The notes: a model not told the origin generated them from the sequence alone. Positions 10,860 to 22,482 are shown, numbered from the stretch's first letter. The stretch: 64,000 nt of DNA from Hyposmocoma kahamanoa (GCF_003589595.1 NW_020654748.1:4108017-4172016); one strand, 5' to 3'. Program-made: numbers and translations.

Positions 10860-12099
10860 TGGCAGATTGTCCCAGAAACGCCAATGTGGAGGCCAAACTG
10901 GGACAACATGACGAAGAACAACTGCTATGCGAATGACCGGAGCTCAGTAAGTTTCCGGTAATGGCTGACCTCCGTCTAGACGATATAGCAGTGAGTGTTC
11001 TTTTGACCATTCATTGACTTTGCAGATATTATATTCTGCAAGTACTCGCAAATTAGGTTTAGCAGACTGTATGAACGTGGAACGGGTACTAATGATGACT
11101 GAGCAAAGTTCAGAAAATGGACTTAAAAAATATTATTTCACAATGTTGGATTATATAAAATACGTAAGAAGACATACGCGACCCACAGCAATATAAGAAT
11201 AATAAAAATGTATTCCGTATGTGTTCCATTGTTATGCATCCGATTGCGTTAAAGGTTTCGAGAGTTGTGCCCACGCCCGAAGTTCCTGAAATATTAGAGT
11301 AATTTTAAAATATGAGGTACGTCATTTGTTTCAATCACAGATCGTGGTTTCAATAATGTGTCTACTGCCGAAATGATGGCTCTTTTGATGGACTTCTTCA
11401 CTACGCGATTTTCTTTTGTTTCAAGAGTTTCAATAAAACGTGTGTTCAGACGTAATTTTTTTTAAATAATTTGAGGCAATGCACGCATATCGGGTATGGC
11501 TAGCATATAATTAAAAGGTGCGAAGTATAAGTATAATTAAATTTAGAATTTAAATACAACAAAAAAGGCGTGAAAAGCGCGTGCTGCGGTTCGCTACATC
11601 AGGTCTTGGTCTTTCCAATGAAATTTGATCTCAAACATATTAGTACCAGTTCTTGTCCATATTTCATATCTTGCATTGTGGCTAAACCTATTCATAGTAT
11701 TTGTTGATATTGCAAAGGTAGTGTAGACATTTAGACAACCTATTTATCTACTTCCATAATTTGCCCTTTAGTTTGATTCTAAAGGAATATTGGTCAACCA
11801 AGCGTCACTTCACGTCAATCACACATTTATTTGCTATTTGAACAGACATTCATAGATCATAAAGCACAGTATATACAGAGTAGACGTTATCTTGATCTAG
11901 TGTTGCAATCCTTAGCTTCGGTACTGGAGTACGGGTGTTTTGCTTTTGGTGTTTTTTTGCTTTCTTTAAGTGTTCTTTCTTTCTTTCTTTCTTTCTTTCT
12001 TTGGAAAGCGGTATATTTTTATTGAATTTACATCTTGTTAAGTAAACCTTTCTCTGAATAAGTCGATGTTTATTTTAATTAGGTTTCTTCTTGTACTTC
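10860..12099. other. No gene recognised
   Basis: Unique AT-rich sequence. Short open frames at 11014-11196 and 11831-12025 have no recognisable features; the second ends in the (TTCT)n microsatellite. Confidence 0.5.
11973..12002. repeat. (TTCT)n microsatellite
   Basis: About seven uninterrupted TTCT units. Confidence 0.95.
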
Positions 12100-12225
12100 T
12101 GGTGACAGTTGGCCTCTATGTACAGGGTATAAACCCGCATTGAGTCAGTGTGATGGACTCTGGTTTATACCAGAGTCCATCACACTGGGACTAGGGACAT
12201 TACATGTTTGCCAAAGGTGATGCGT
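12100..12225. mobile_element. SINE-D remnant rearranged into a palindrome
   Basis: 12146-12164 (SINE-D-like GTGTGATGGACTCTGG in plus orientation) is followed by a 4-nt loop, TTAT, and its exact reverse complement at 12169-12187. The sequence then continues in minus SINE-D orientation (GGGACTAGGGACATTACATG). The order plus-then-minus suggests a fold-back template switch. Confidence 0.6.
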
Positions 12226-12311
12226 GCGCGCTGCTCCGTGTACTCCACGCACCGCGCTGTACGCGTGCTGCGTGCGCGCAATTAAATACGTGTTTCTTTA
12301 AATAATATCAA

Positions 12312-12346
12312 CAGGAACGAGTTGTGCGCCTGATGGTAAGCTACGC
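12312..12346 (-). mobile_element. SINE-A 3'-end fragment
   Basis: GAACGAGTTGTGCGCCTGATG matches only the extreme 3' end of SINE-A in minus orientation. It follows a CpG-rich 60-bp block (12228-12290, TGCGTGCGCGC twice). Confidence 0.5.
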
Positions 12347-12349
12347 GTG

Positions 12350-13154
12350 AACAGATCGCACAACGTGATGCTCGTGTGCAGCTCGCGAGTCTTTCGCAAA
12401 CAGGTGCATTCATCACATCTGTACACACACCAAGGATTATCACCCGTTTTCAAAAATGTTGTTCAGCATTATCAGAAAGTCTATTGTTATTAAATCAAGG
12501 CATGTAGCTTTTTACATTGTGTAACGTTGTTTCCTTCAAGTTTATCTAGGTCAAAACCTCGGTTCTAAGACTCCTATTATTAACAAAAGATACTTACCTA
12601 TAATTTGTTAAAGCTTTCGCTGCTTCTCTAATAATATCTTTAGATATATAAATTACCTGTACAATAAACTCCGAATGACCAGTATCATTAATAAAAGCAC
12701 AAAGTGCATAGGAGTGGTCATCAGATTTATTCTAATTCACCATGACGCCATTATAGATTTAGATCATAAGATTTGGTTCGACTTTCGACATGGCAGATAA
12801 AGCGGTAATAAAAATTACGTAATACCAAGTAAAATAACTTTTTTTTACTATCACTCGCTGTATATTTAAGTTCAGAACTAAATAAAGGTGCTTACAACTT
12901 TGGAAATTACAATTAGTATTAAGTTTTTTATTTCTATTACGGGACTCTATACAATGAAGAAATTGCGTAACGGTACTATAAAGACCCTACGCCATTCCAT
13001 TCAAATCTGTTTTTAGTATAAAGATAGCATGAACAAATAAGATGACTAAAATACAAGTCCTCATTTACTTAGTTTAGGCATAGCAACTAACACTATTCAG
13101 AGTCTACAGAACCTCGAATGGCTTTGCTTGGTTCCGCTTATCAGTGAAGGTTGT
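12350..13154. other. No gene or repeat recognised
   Basis: AT-rich sequence with no long open frame and no match to other parts of the window. Confidence 0.5.
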
Positions 13155-13485
13155 GAATCAATAACTTTGGAAAAAAGATATACTAAAATTGGGGCTACAC
13201 ACTAATTACTATATGGTGTGAAAACACGATTTAAAAAAATCACTTACAAGCAACACAAACTTGCCTCGAAATTTTACAAGAAAACCGCTGTATTCGGTAG
13301 GTGCATTACATATACCAAAATTTAACTAAATAGAACACGTGTACGCTATATGTATACGCTATATATTTTCAAATACCTTTAATTTCAATTGTAAGAAAAT
13401 AAATTCTGAACTAAAGCCAGTGTCCCTCCCGTTCGACACAAGCAAAATGAACCGTATTAGCACGGAAAAATTTTGAATTCGAGTT
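13155..13485 (-). mobile_element. Family I repeat, copy 1
   Basis: Shares with 35505-35905 the ordered blocks TGTGAAAACACGATT, CTCGAAATTTTACAAGAAAA, AATAAATTCTGAA and GTGTCCCTCCCGTTCGACAC. The reverse complement of 33410-33800 matches too. No open frame is conserved among copies. The class is unknown. Confidence 0.7.
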
Positions 13486-13610
13486 AAGGTAGTATCGCTC
13501 CTAAGGTGTAAGATTTAATTGTATAGCTTTATAAAGATTGTGTAATAATTAAGGTTCATTTTTTATTGTTTAAGATAGCTTCCTTTAAATTTGTTTTAAT
13601 GTTCAACTGC

Positions 13611-13820
13611 CTCCGTGGCCGAACGGTTACCGTGCCGGATTGCCACGCAGAGGTCCTAGGTTCGATTCCAGTGCCGGGATAAATATTTGTATGACCTGCA
13701 TTTATTTCTCTCGTGAGTTTGGGTGTAATTTGTGGTTGTTTATGTGTGTGTCCATGGCACCCGGGACACAGGGTTTCCCTAGTGCGGGGCTATGTTGAGT
13801 GTGTGCGTGATTTTTATTAA
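13611..13820 (+). mobile_element. SINE-B, full-length copy
   Basis: Best tRNA-like head of the family: A-box-like TGGCCGAACGG near the start and B box GGTTCGATTCC about 46 bp downstream. The anticodon-stem region TTGCCACGC resembles tRNA-Gly(GCC). A conserved body follows (ATTTATTTCTCTCGTGAG, GTGTCCATGGCACCCG, CCCTAGTGCGGGGCTATG). It is directly followed by a SINE-A copy. Confidence 0.9.
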
Positions 13821-13844
13821 TGTAATGTGAAACTTGGTGAAAAT

Positions 13845-14004
13845 GGTGAAACTACAGACACATGGGACTTGTCATGTTATCTGTCATCAGGGTGACAGGC
13901 GCAGTGGTAGTGGTGTGGTACTGCAACTACTTATGGACGGTCGTGTCGCTTAACACCGGGATACACGATTCGTTCGTTACGTCACTTGGTAACATAAAAA
14001 AAAG
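13845..14004 (+). mobile_element. SINE-A, 5'-truncated
   Basis: Starts mid-element at GGTGAAACTACAGACACATG and runs to the A-rich 3' end AACATAAAAAAAAG. It begins about 25 bp after the SINE-B tail, so it may have inserted at that tail. Confidence 0.8.
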
Positions 14005-14412
14005 TGTACTACCGGCTTTTTTTAATGAAAAACATTGCTAGAAAACTGTGTTCAAAGTTAAACTACATAAATAATGAAAACGAACGATACTAACCAACTC
14101 CAACGATAACAAACCTCGTAATTATAGACAAATAAATTGTTAATTCACGTGGAAGTGCATGTAGGAAGGAAGGATTTTCCAACAAAGTAAAAAGATCGGC
14201 GTTCAGTTGGCCACGAAATAAAGGTCATGGGAATCATTTGGGCGTTGCACATCGTAAACGCAGAATTTAATTACCACATTCATTACCGAGATTGCGCGTT
14301 AAATGAATAGTTGTTCTATGTTTACTTTATCTATTTAATTATTTTTTGGAAAATACAGATAAAGTGCGGGGCATTTTAAACCGAGAATTTTTTTTTTTTA
14401 ACATACAGTTCT

Positions 14413-14573
14413 AGAGTTCCGTGTGAATAAGCTCGTCCAGGGTACTACTGCCACCTTCCCTATTTCTACCGCCAAGCAGTTATGAGAGCATTACTGCGTT
14501 CCGGTTTCGAAGGTTAAGGGTGCTGGTATAAGCACATGGGACTTGTCATCTAATGTCTCAGGATGTGAGAAAA
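14413..14573 (+). mobile_element. SINE-A, 5' part only
   Basis: Contains the 5' and middle blocks (GCTCGTCCAGGGTACTACTG, GAGCATTACTGCGTTCCGG, CATGGGACTTGTCA) and stops after the ATGTCTCAGG block. The 3' half is missing. Confidence 0.75.
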
Positions 14574-14997
14574 AACTTCTGAAACGATTTATTTTCTTTG
14601 ATAATTTAACATTCTCAAACTCGGAGCATAGTTCGTTCCATAGCTCACTGAGTGACTTTTAACTGGTGCACTAGCCGTATCGTGAGTGTCAACGGGTTGG
14701 CTCTGTGAGTGTCAACGGATAGACGCACGGATTGCAAAACGTGTGTTTTCAAATTTTGAGTTATGGTACTCATCGCCGTCTTATTTAAGAGTCCGGCTCT
14801 GATCGGTGTAGCCTACTTCTCACAGTTCATAGCCAGTTCTTTGACTTCTTTATAGCTACTTACTTTGGCGTTCTTCTCTATTTGTTAACTGTACGCCATG
14901 CTTAGTTTTCCTAAATATATGGATGCGAGACACGGACATCACAAAAAAGACAGGTAGAGATCGGAGATATATAATGTTTGGATATTTGTTACGTAAA
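14574..14997. other. No gene recognised
   Basis: Holds a direct repeat, GTGAGTGTCAACGG, at about 14679 and 14706. A 160-codon minus-strand open frame (14856-15338) runs through this stretch and across a MITE, so it is not treated as a gene. Confidence 0.5.
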
Positions 14998-15104
14998 GAG
15001 TGGTTACACTGACTTTTAGCAGAGATGCAATCGCGCGTTTGTGTCGATGCAGTGGCGCGCTTGCAAAGCGTTTGCATCGCAAAATTAACTGTGTGTAACC
15101 GCTC
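14998..15104. mobile_element. Family O short MITE (107 bp)
   Basis: Imperfect terminal inverted repeats GAGTGGTTACACTGACTTTT and GAGCGGTTACACACAGTTAA, each leading into GATGCAA-type subterminal motifs. No clear target duplication. Confidence 0.6.
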
Positions 15105-15801
15105 AATAATGAATTTGTGACAGTTATAACTGAAGGGAAGATAGAAGGAAAAAGAAAGAAACTGGCACACAATTACAAACGGCAAACGTGTAATGTATGA
15201 CCTATTGTAAGGCATTAAAACTAATAACAAAATCCCGAAATATATTTCATACCAAAATAATAAAGCTTTATTGCAGTCTGAACATATTTTTTGAAGAATG
15301 ACTATACGTACATACTTTCTTATGTACCTATCGCACAAAAGCCGATTGCGTAATGTTTTAAAATTTATTACAGTTTTCTTTTTACAATTTTGTGATATAA
15401 TGTTCTTTTTATTGCACTAGATAGTTATATTATTAATTGCGGCACCTCTCATAGTCATATTGATACTAGGTATATTTTAATCTAAGATCGCTGTGTAACA
15501 CATGAGAGCAATAATTATCTTTGACTTTTGTATCTTTACGAGGTATCTCCGAGGAAAGAATCCGATTGGATATTAAACATAAATTTATTTTATTCAAACT
15601 TAATCTAAATACAAGTAAAATAAGTATAAAGGAAGCTATGATAATATTAAAATATTGCACCCTCATTATATTTTTGCTTTTGCCGACAAAATAAACATTG
15701 TTTTGTGATAAAATAATATTTTCCGAAAAAGTTATGTGTGCGTTTACATTACAACAAAGATGTGGTAAAAATCTTATGAATCTGTTGATATTTCAAAATT
15801 A

Positions 15802-15986
15802 TCGGGTTCTTAGTTTTCGCGATTGTTACACATAGGCAATGAAACTATTTTTCCGGACTTAAATCGCTTATGTTTGTTTTTTCAAACAAACCGACGTTTC
15901 GGGCCCTTCACAGGACCTATGGTCACGGTTGAGTTGAGTCAAACAAAGTTACGCGATTTAAATCCGGAAAAATAGTTTCATTTCCT
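15802..15986 (-). mobile_element. Family F, 185-bp copy
   Basis: Left end TCGGGTTCTTAGTTTTCGCG carries the long extension; the right end stops at CATTTCCT. Flanks ATTTCAAAATTA (15790-15801) and ATTTCAAAATGA (15987-15998) match at 11 of 12 positions. The internal motif here, read on the minus strand, is CCTGTGAAGGGCCCGAAACG, a variant informative about the family's origin. Confidence 0.85.
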
Positions 15987-16372
15987 ATTTCAAAATGAAT
16001 TGGTATTTTTTTCCAAACTAGATTTACACACACTTTTTTATAATAATATATTAAACGCCTTAATATGTCCCAGAATATTTTTTCCCGATTGTCCTCATTA
16101 ATTCGGTAACTCCTCAATAATTATTCTTTAGGAAAATGTTAAAATAAATTTAAAAAATAACGTACGAAATAATACAAGTTTGTGTTATTTCTACATATTT
16201 TTTTAAATTTACTTTGTCAGTTTTCCAAAACCGTATTTTTTGTCATTACGTCACTTTATTATTAAGGATGCATTATAAAACTACTTTGTAGGAATACATA
16301 ATCAAAATTAAATGCTTTGTTTCACATGTAATGTAAACAGAAAAAAGACAATGTCAATTGATAATATAATTA

Positions 16373-16551
16373 CGGGTGAAATTACAGGCACATAGGACTT
16401 GTCAAATTATGTCTCACGGTGACGGTCGCAATGGCAATGCCCCTCAGATCTTTGTGATTTAAAGCTCTGAGTGACATTGCAATTGTTAGGGACAGGCGTG
16501 TCGCTTACCACCAGGCGCACGACTTGTTCGCCTCGTCAGTTCATATAAAAA
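16373..16551 (+). mobile_element. SINE-A, 5'-truncated
   Basis: Starts at GGTGAAATTACAGGCACATA and ends ATATAAAAAAATTG. It truncates near the same position as the copy at 13845, which may indicate a shared shorter source form. Confidence 0.8.
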
Positions 16552-16757
16552 AATTGTATATATATGTATATAATGTTACGTATTTCAAAGTAAAGGGTAG
16601 GCTACGACTAAAGTCGGTCGCCGCATGTAGAGAATTAAACTTAAGTATGTGAGTAAGTATGTATGTATGGTAAGACCATACAGTCTCTTTCCAAACCTTT
16701 CTGCTGCGTTGATAAGTATTGATTTTAAATTTTGAAATACAATAATATCCTATAAAT

Positions 16758-16850
16758 AGCTCGGAGTGGCACTGCAACTGATATGGACAAGCGTCTCGCT
16801 CACCATTAGGTGCACTTGTTCGTCTCTTCACTTGATATCATAAAAAAATG
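16758..16850 (+). mobile_element. SINE-A, 3' terminal third
   Basis: From GCTCGGAGTGGCACTGCAAC to ATATCATAAAAAAATG. It lies about 200 bp after the previous copy in the same orientation. Confidence 0.75.
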
Positions 16851-16859
16851 AACAGCAAT

Positions 16860-18405
16860 ACAAATCTAAAATATTTATGAGCTATACAAAACACATAAAG
16901 TACAAATTACTATAAAATTTGCATCCCGGGAATACAATTTCAAAAACTAATCAAAACTCTACATCATGAGTCATACGAGATCCAGGATCAGTAATTTCAA
17001 ATGTCTGTAACTAAATTACACACGGTCGCTATGCAAACGTATTGAGTTGCAGGTGTTGAAATGGCTGCCGTTTGAAGTCTATGGTATCTAGAATTAAGAA
17101 ACCTGGAAACATGGCGGCTTGCAACTGTCGCTACGTTATTATGTTCTTAAATATTACTTAATTCTAACAAATTAAAGTCGTGAACTCGCAAGGCGCTCGT
17201 GTAGAAAATTTTATGCATTACATTTCTTAATACACTGTAAAAGTATGTAATTCGAAATTACGCATTCCTTTACAGTTTTCCGTTTTGTATTTTGGTCAAT
17301 TTTGTTCTTGTTGGGAACACAAAATGGCTTCGACATTAAGAAGGTTCTTTATAGGTTTTTTAAATTCCTTTTATGATCACGTTTATTTTTCCTTAAGTTT
17401 AATCTTTTTACGGATTGTGTTGAAAGATCTAGGTAAAAACGTGATTTCTACCTTTTCTGGTGTCAAAGAATAGGCAACTAAGTTAGAATAATGAAATAAA
17501 ACCACGAAATACGTAATATTACTCCGATTTAACGGTGAAAAATTTATGTAATAGCGATATCGTTGTAGGAAAAAGAAAAGTGCATAAATAGATGTTCACG
17601 GACCGCTGAGATTGGCGAGGAATCTACCGTGTTAGAGAGAGTGGTCTATTTGTACCATTACCATGAGTCAATAGTGTTGTTATGACACGTTAGTTCAGTG
17701 AATCTGTAAATATATACATAATTTCATTAAGATAATATCCATAATATTAACCGTAGAACTAAGTCCAACATAATAGTACCACGATTTCGTTTAACTAAGG
17801 TAAACGATTTATTTTTATTTTTATGAGCAATTGTATACGTTTTTACAATAAGATTCCGGAGCATAATATTAAGATTATCATTTCCCAAGCTTAAACTTAC
17901 ATTAAAAGTATTTTAATTGAAAAGTCATAATAAAAATTGAAGACTATGTGTTATATAAAGATGTATGGAAAGATAACAGAGTCTAGATTCCACAGAAATA
18001 TGATTCAAAGTGTATTCCATAGCATTTAATTTTATTTAGAGTTTCTTGCTCGTTCTTCTCAGGTATGTCACGTCACGTACAAGTGTACAGTGAACAAGTA
18101 GTAACTTAAAAAATGACGTTGTCAACGTAAAAATTTTACCTATGGAATTAATGATTACTTGACTTTGACTATTTAAAAATTGTTCTCCTAGTGACGTGCT
18201 CGAAGTTGCACATTACTAAAGGTTTAATGTTTGAGTTGCATATAATATTGTAACGCAAATTTTAATTCATGTTGTAACCGGTAGGGACGCTGAAAATTTC
18301 GTCATATAATAATTTTATGCGGCGCAAGAGTATGTATTGTATATAGATAATGTGTAACTGCGAATTTACTACGAGAATAAATTTAAAAACCATTTGAAAA
18401 GACTA
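16860..18405. other. No gene or repeat recognised
   Basis: AT-rich. A 62-codon open frame at 17285-17473 has no recognisable features. Confidence 0.5.
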
Positions 18406-18407
18406 AA

Positions 18408-19392
18408 AGTGGTTACACTTTTAGCAGCGATGCACATGTGCTTTCGTGAACTGCGCGATTGCATCGATTTATAGGCGACTGCATCGATACAGTTGCTAAT
18501 ATTGTATAATTGCGTACGAAAAATCTGTATACGTTTATGCACAATATCGATGCCTTACTTTCTCAAGCTCGTATCTCACAAAGAGTGATTAATCAGGAGA
18601 AGGCAAAACTTCCTATTTATTTTAAATTTCTTATCCACGGTGTTAATTTGAATGCCTTACTTTAAGAATAGGTAAATGCCAGTGTGTGAATATGAAAGAA
18701 ATGTGATGTGAAATCAGTCGAAAAACTTTGTGCTTGAAGATACGAGTTTGAGAAAGTAACGCAACGATATTTTATTTTGTTAATTGTAAATTTAAAAGTG
18801 AAATTAATAAATACTGTAACAAACCTACTTTATGTAATAGACGGCCTTAAGACAGATTGTTCACTTTTAGTACTCTAAGAATCCGCTAGATGGCATTGAC
18901 CCATTTGGCGTTATTTCTGAATCGCGGTGTTAAGATTTTCCCTCGAATGGTGACTACTCGAACACAATTTTGTTAATGGGAAGAGAAACCTGAAAGTACA
19001 GATAGCTTGGTAAGACAACTACTACCCGGATCTTCTGATATTGAATACGCTCATATAGAGTGAAAGATTATTGCCCATCTTATGGGGTGAAAAACCTCAT
19101 CTCGCGGAACGGTTTCCAGGAGTCGAATCCCTTCTGGGAACAACTGTCCGGACCTTCCGCATGTAGGGTGAAATTGTATTGGCGACATACAAGGTGAAAA
19201 TAAAAATCTTCTGAACCATTTGGAGTTCCATTTGGTTTGTTTTGGTAACCTCATCCAAAGGACGAAAGAACCTCCCTCCTTTACAATACATGAAATAAAT
19301 TAGTTAATTAATTTAAAACATGCATGGCGTGTGCATCGCGTTTGTATCGCGTTTGCATCGCTGCTAAACATCGTCGTGTATAACTGCTCTAA
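18408..19392. mobile_element. Family O, possible long element (about 985 bp)
   Basis: Left end AAGTGGTTACACTTTTAGCA and right end (inverse) AGAGCAGTTATACACGACGA both lead into TTTAGCAGCGATGC. GATGCAAACGCG-type subterminal repeats stand at the right. The interior (18600-19300) has no long open frame. The flanks share only about 5 bp (CTAAA), so the superfamily is uncertain and the two ends could be separate insertions. Confidence 0.4.
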
Positions 19393-19444
19393 AACAAAAG
19401 AGAAGAAAATGTATTATTACGTAAATGTAATAATAAATAATAAT

Positions 19445-19502
19445 ATTGCTAGACAATCACACCAATTACCTGGTATCCAAACAAGTTATGGTAAACAGCG
19501 TG
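19445..19502 (-). mobile_element. SINE-R tail fragment
   Basis: TTGCTAGACAATCACACCAA and the following CCTGGT match the non-head end of SINE-R at 49725 and 57487. Confidence 0.55.
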
Positions 19503-19522
19503 TCTCATTATAACACAAGTGA

Positions 19523-19735
19523 AATAAATAATACGAGTAACAAATAAATAATTACCACAATAGAGTGTGCTTACAATAAATTATACGACTAACAAATAAA
19601 TAATGAGCATAACAGAGTGTGGTTGTAATAAATTGTATGAATAATTAATATATAATTAGCGTAATAAATAGAGTGCGCTAGAAATAAATTACACAAATAA
19701 CAAATAAATAATTTGCATAACATGAGCGCAACGCT
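19523..19735. repeat. Minisatellite, four units of 52-56 bp
   Basis: Units begin near 19523, 19575, 19627 and 19682. Each has AATAAATTA, a variable C/G-bearing stretch, AACAAATAAATAAT and GAGTGTGC-type blocks. The third unit is the most diverged. Confidence 0.75.
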
Positions 19736-20165
19736 GTTGTGAAATTCAACATCCCCTCAGGTAATAAATTTGATGACGCTGATTTTCAGTCGATTTGTAG
19801 ATCTACGAGTGAAACGCAGACATTCCGTTTTTTATTTCACGATAGGACTATTGATTATTAATTTACTTATAGAATGAGCGAAGTAAATAACGTATGAGTA
19901 AGGAATTTATTAATGAAATGTGTATAGAAAAGGCAAAAAGGTGCAATAGTCCTTTGTGATCTGGATGTGGCAATATATAACAATAACGACCTTTGGGGTC
20001 CAACGGTTAGTAGGTACTGAGGACGCCAGGTGAGGATGTCGGGAAACGAATCTTTGTAAATTGGGTTTGATCTAGGCGTTCTTTGTAGTACTGTGGAGTT
20101 AATTTCGTTGCTGGTGTATTTACAGTATTGGGAATTCGCTATCGTTTTTCTACATTTTTCAAAAT

Positions 20166-20213
20166 GGAAATGAACTATTTTTTCGGATGTAAATCGCGTA
20201 TATATGTTTGTTA
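20166..20213 (+). mobile_element. Family F end fragment
   Basis: ATTTTTTCGGATGTAAATCG is a diverged piece of the F inverted repeat. It abuts the family K fragment. Confidence 0.5.
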
Positions 20214-20345
20214 ACCGACTTGAAAAAAGGAGAAGGCTTTTAATTCCTCCGGCATTCGGTTTACAAATTACAAATTTTGATGATTCTTTTTTGTTGGAAA
20301 GATTGTACCTCAGAATTAGTTTCAAAGAAAATATTCCAATATTCT
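20214..20345 (+). mobile_element. Family K repeat fragment
   Basis: AACCGACTTGAAAAAAGGAG followed by TTTTGATGATTCTTTTTTG matches the more complete copy at 30218-30412. This 'AACCGACTTC' repeat is common in moth and butterfly genomes. Confidence 0.65.
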
Positions 20346-20580
20346 TTTAAGAGTGGGAATCCGGTTTCGCGCACTTTCCCGGTAACCGATATCAATAAAA
20401 CTTAGTAAATACATGTAATTGTTTCACCCCTTTCGGATTGTTGATTCCACTCCTGGTTCCACTAGTTCGTTCAATAGGATTTTCAAGTAATGATGTCCCC
20501 ACTTAGATGGCGGAACCAACGATCTTAATTTTAACCAACTTTGAAATAGGTTTTTTTTTATAAAACATTTATAATTATTT

Positions 20581-20741
20581 ATGGGAAATGAAAGTAATTT
20601 TCCGGATTTAAATCCCGTATATTTGTTTTTTAAAACAAACCGTGTTTTTGGGTTTGTTGAAAAAACAAATATACGCGATTTAAATCCGGAAAAATAGTTT
20701 CATTTCCTATGTGTAACAATCGTGAAAACCTAAGAACTCGA
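20581..20741 (+). mobile_element. Family F, minimal 161-bp copy
   Basis: Only the two inverted repeats with almost no centre. Perfect 13-bp target duplication, TTTATAATTATTT (20568-20580 and 20742-20754). The left end begins at (T)GGGAAATGAAA; the right end has the full extension to AAGAACTCGA. This copy defines the family's unequal ends. Confidence 0.9.
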
Positions 20742-20754
20742 TTTATAATTATTT

Positions 20755-20815
20755 TTCAAACAAATCAACGTTTCGAGCTTTTTACAGATATCATGGTGAC
20801 GGCTGACTGGGTATT
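20755..20815 (-). mobile_element. Family F interior fragment
   Basis: CAACGTTTCGAGCTTTTTACAG and the following ATCATGGTGACGG are a diverged piece of the F interior, immediately after the minimal F copy. Confidence 0.55.
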
Positions 20816-21118
20816 CACTACTTTGAGACCGGGTAAATGAGAATTCGACGGGTAGAATAGAATTTCGTGTTCTCAAATATAATTTTAGACTTCTGTTACG
20901 TTTTACGTTGTAACGAATAAAGATTTTATGAAAAATCGAATTTTTTATGTGGTATGAACCACTTATTGCTAGCGAAAATATTCTCCTATATTAAAAATCC
21001 AAAGTAATCATGCACATGTTTCCTTGTTACATTCTGCGTAATTTTAAAGTACTTTAGTACCGATATAACTTGGTGGTACATTTTATTTATCAAGTATTAT
21101 AAAATTAGTTGATTTTTG

Positions 21119-21399
21119 GATGCTGATAAGCAATAAAATGTCAATCAACTTCATCTTAGTTTTGTGAAAATGGCACCTAATATTGTCTTTGTATTCGATA
21201 TTTTATTATAAAATTTACTTGCAGAATGTAAACTTTTTCTGTTGTCTCCCCAGGAATAGTGAATTGTTGTGATTTATTATAATTCCAAGCACAAAAAATT
21301 TCATTTTACATTTAACAACGAAAAAAAAGTTTAGGTGCCATTTTCGCAAAACTATTATCACGTTGGTTGATTTGGTACGTTAATGCTTATCAGCATGCA
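21119..21399. mobile_element. Family N MITE, about 281 bp
   Basis: Imperfect inverted repeats of about 65 bp. The outer ends are GATGCTGATAAGC and CATGCTGATAAGC; the inner ends match over AAAATGGCACCTAA. No convincing target duplication, so the superfamily is not assigned. Confidence 0.7.
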
Positions 21400-21654
21400 T
21401 TTATTAAAAATTTTTCGAAATAAGAATAAATGAACGGACTCAGAAAACATTTTAGGATTACAAAGAACTAAAGAACTAAATTGTAAAGTACGGGGTTTCA
21501 AAGTGATTGAGAGGTGAATGATACTGAACTTTTTAACATCTAATCTGGTGAAGTAACAATCACAGAAATCACGGAACCCGACATTGTGTTAAGTTCACTA
21601 TAAGGCTTTGCAACTTGCCTAACATACGATCAACTATGTCCATAATGCTTTACT

Positions 21655-21780
21655 CCATTGTAAACTTAGGCTCCAGTTACATTGTCGCGGAAGGTAATAA
21701 GAATTCTTGTAACGAAATTGTACATCGCATAATGAAATTTATGTCAATTGTCTGACATACAAACTAGATAAGAGTCAAAA
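21655..21780. mobile_element. Repeat shared with 52785-52997
   Basis: ATTCTTGTAACGAAATTGTA and the following ATAATGAAATTTATGTC are shared with 52835-52875. It is followed directly by a half copy of family L. Confidence 0.5.
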
Positions 21781-21785
21781 AATAC

Positions 21786-21960
21786 GGGCCCGAACTTTGC
21801 TAATGTTAAATCATCTCAGTTGTGCGTTGTTAGAGTGTCAGTGGCAGGATTTTGTACGTTTGTTTCTGCTAAGTTGTCAGTGACTAGCCATCGAGTTCAA
21901 CTGCCATTGCAATTTTTTGGTATTCTGCTCTTCCAAGGCAAGTCCATGCCACGTCGATGA
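21786..21960 (+). mobile_element. Family L, half or rearranged copy
   Basis: GTTAAATCATCTCAGTTGTG and GTGTCAGTGGCAGGATTTTG match one arm of the palindromic family L element at 31970-32141. The other arm is diverged. Confidence 0.5.
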
Positions 21961-22216
21961 AAAAGACCACTAATTATTTGACATAAAAAAAAATTCATTT
22001 AAAGACTAAATTGCTGCTTCAGCGAGATAAAAATTAAGATATGTATAGTAATTTCCATGGTAGTTTTAGTAAGCCAACATCGATCCTCAGTGTTTGAATG
22101 AATGAATGCCATCACTGCCATTCCACTGACACTTTATTGAGACTCAACTGCCTATTGTATCTGGATTTTAGCAGAATAGCAAATATTAATAATAATAAAT
22201 AGTTAGCATAGCGATT

Positions 22217-22400
22217 TCGCTAGCGGATTCGAACCGACGTGTTCTAGCAAACCGTGCGGCACGGTTTGCTAGAAGACGTCGGTTCGAATCCGAAAGAATT
22301 TTTTCTAAGTATTCAATCCTTGTATTAATAATTATAACAAACTAATGGAGTAATTTCACAAAAAATAAATGAATATCAATTCAATAAAAAAAATCAAATA
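22217..22400 (+). mobile_element. SINE-M copy with palindromised head
   Basis: 22225-22257 and 22259-22291 are 33-bp inverted arms around one G, with a single mismatch. Both arms are the SINE-M head containing the B box GGTTCGAATCC. The tail (GTATTAATAATTATAAC, GGAGTAATTTCAC) follows. The 5' half of the head has been replaced by an inverted copy of the 3' half. Confidence 0.85.
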
Positions 22401-22482
22401 CAGTAAATTGCGACATCTCTAACCGCAGCTGATAGCTGTAAAGGTATCTAACTGGGTGACGAAATACTTTCATAAATTTCTC

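Noticed and set aside
14856..15338. 160-codon minus-strand open frame
   Set aside because: It runs through the family O MITE at 14998-15104 and has no recognisable domain.
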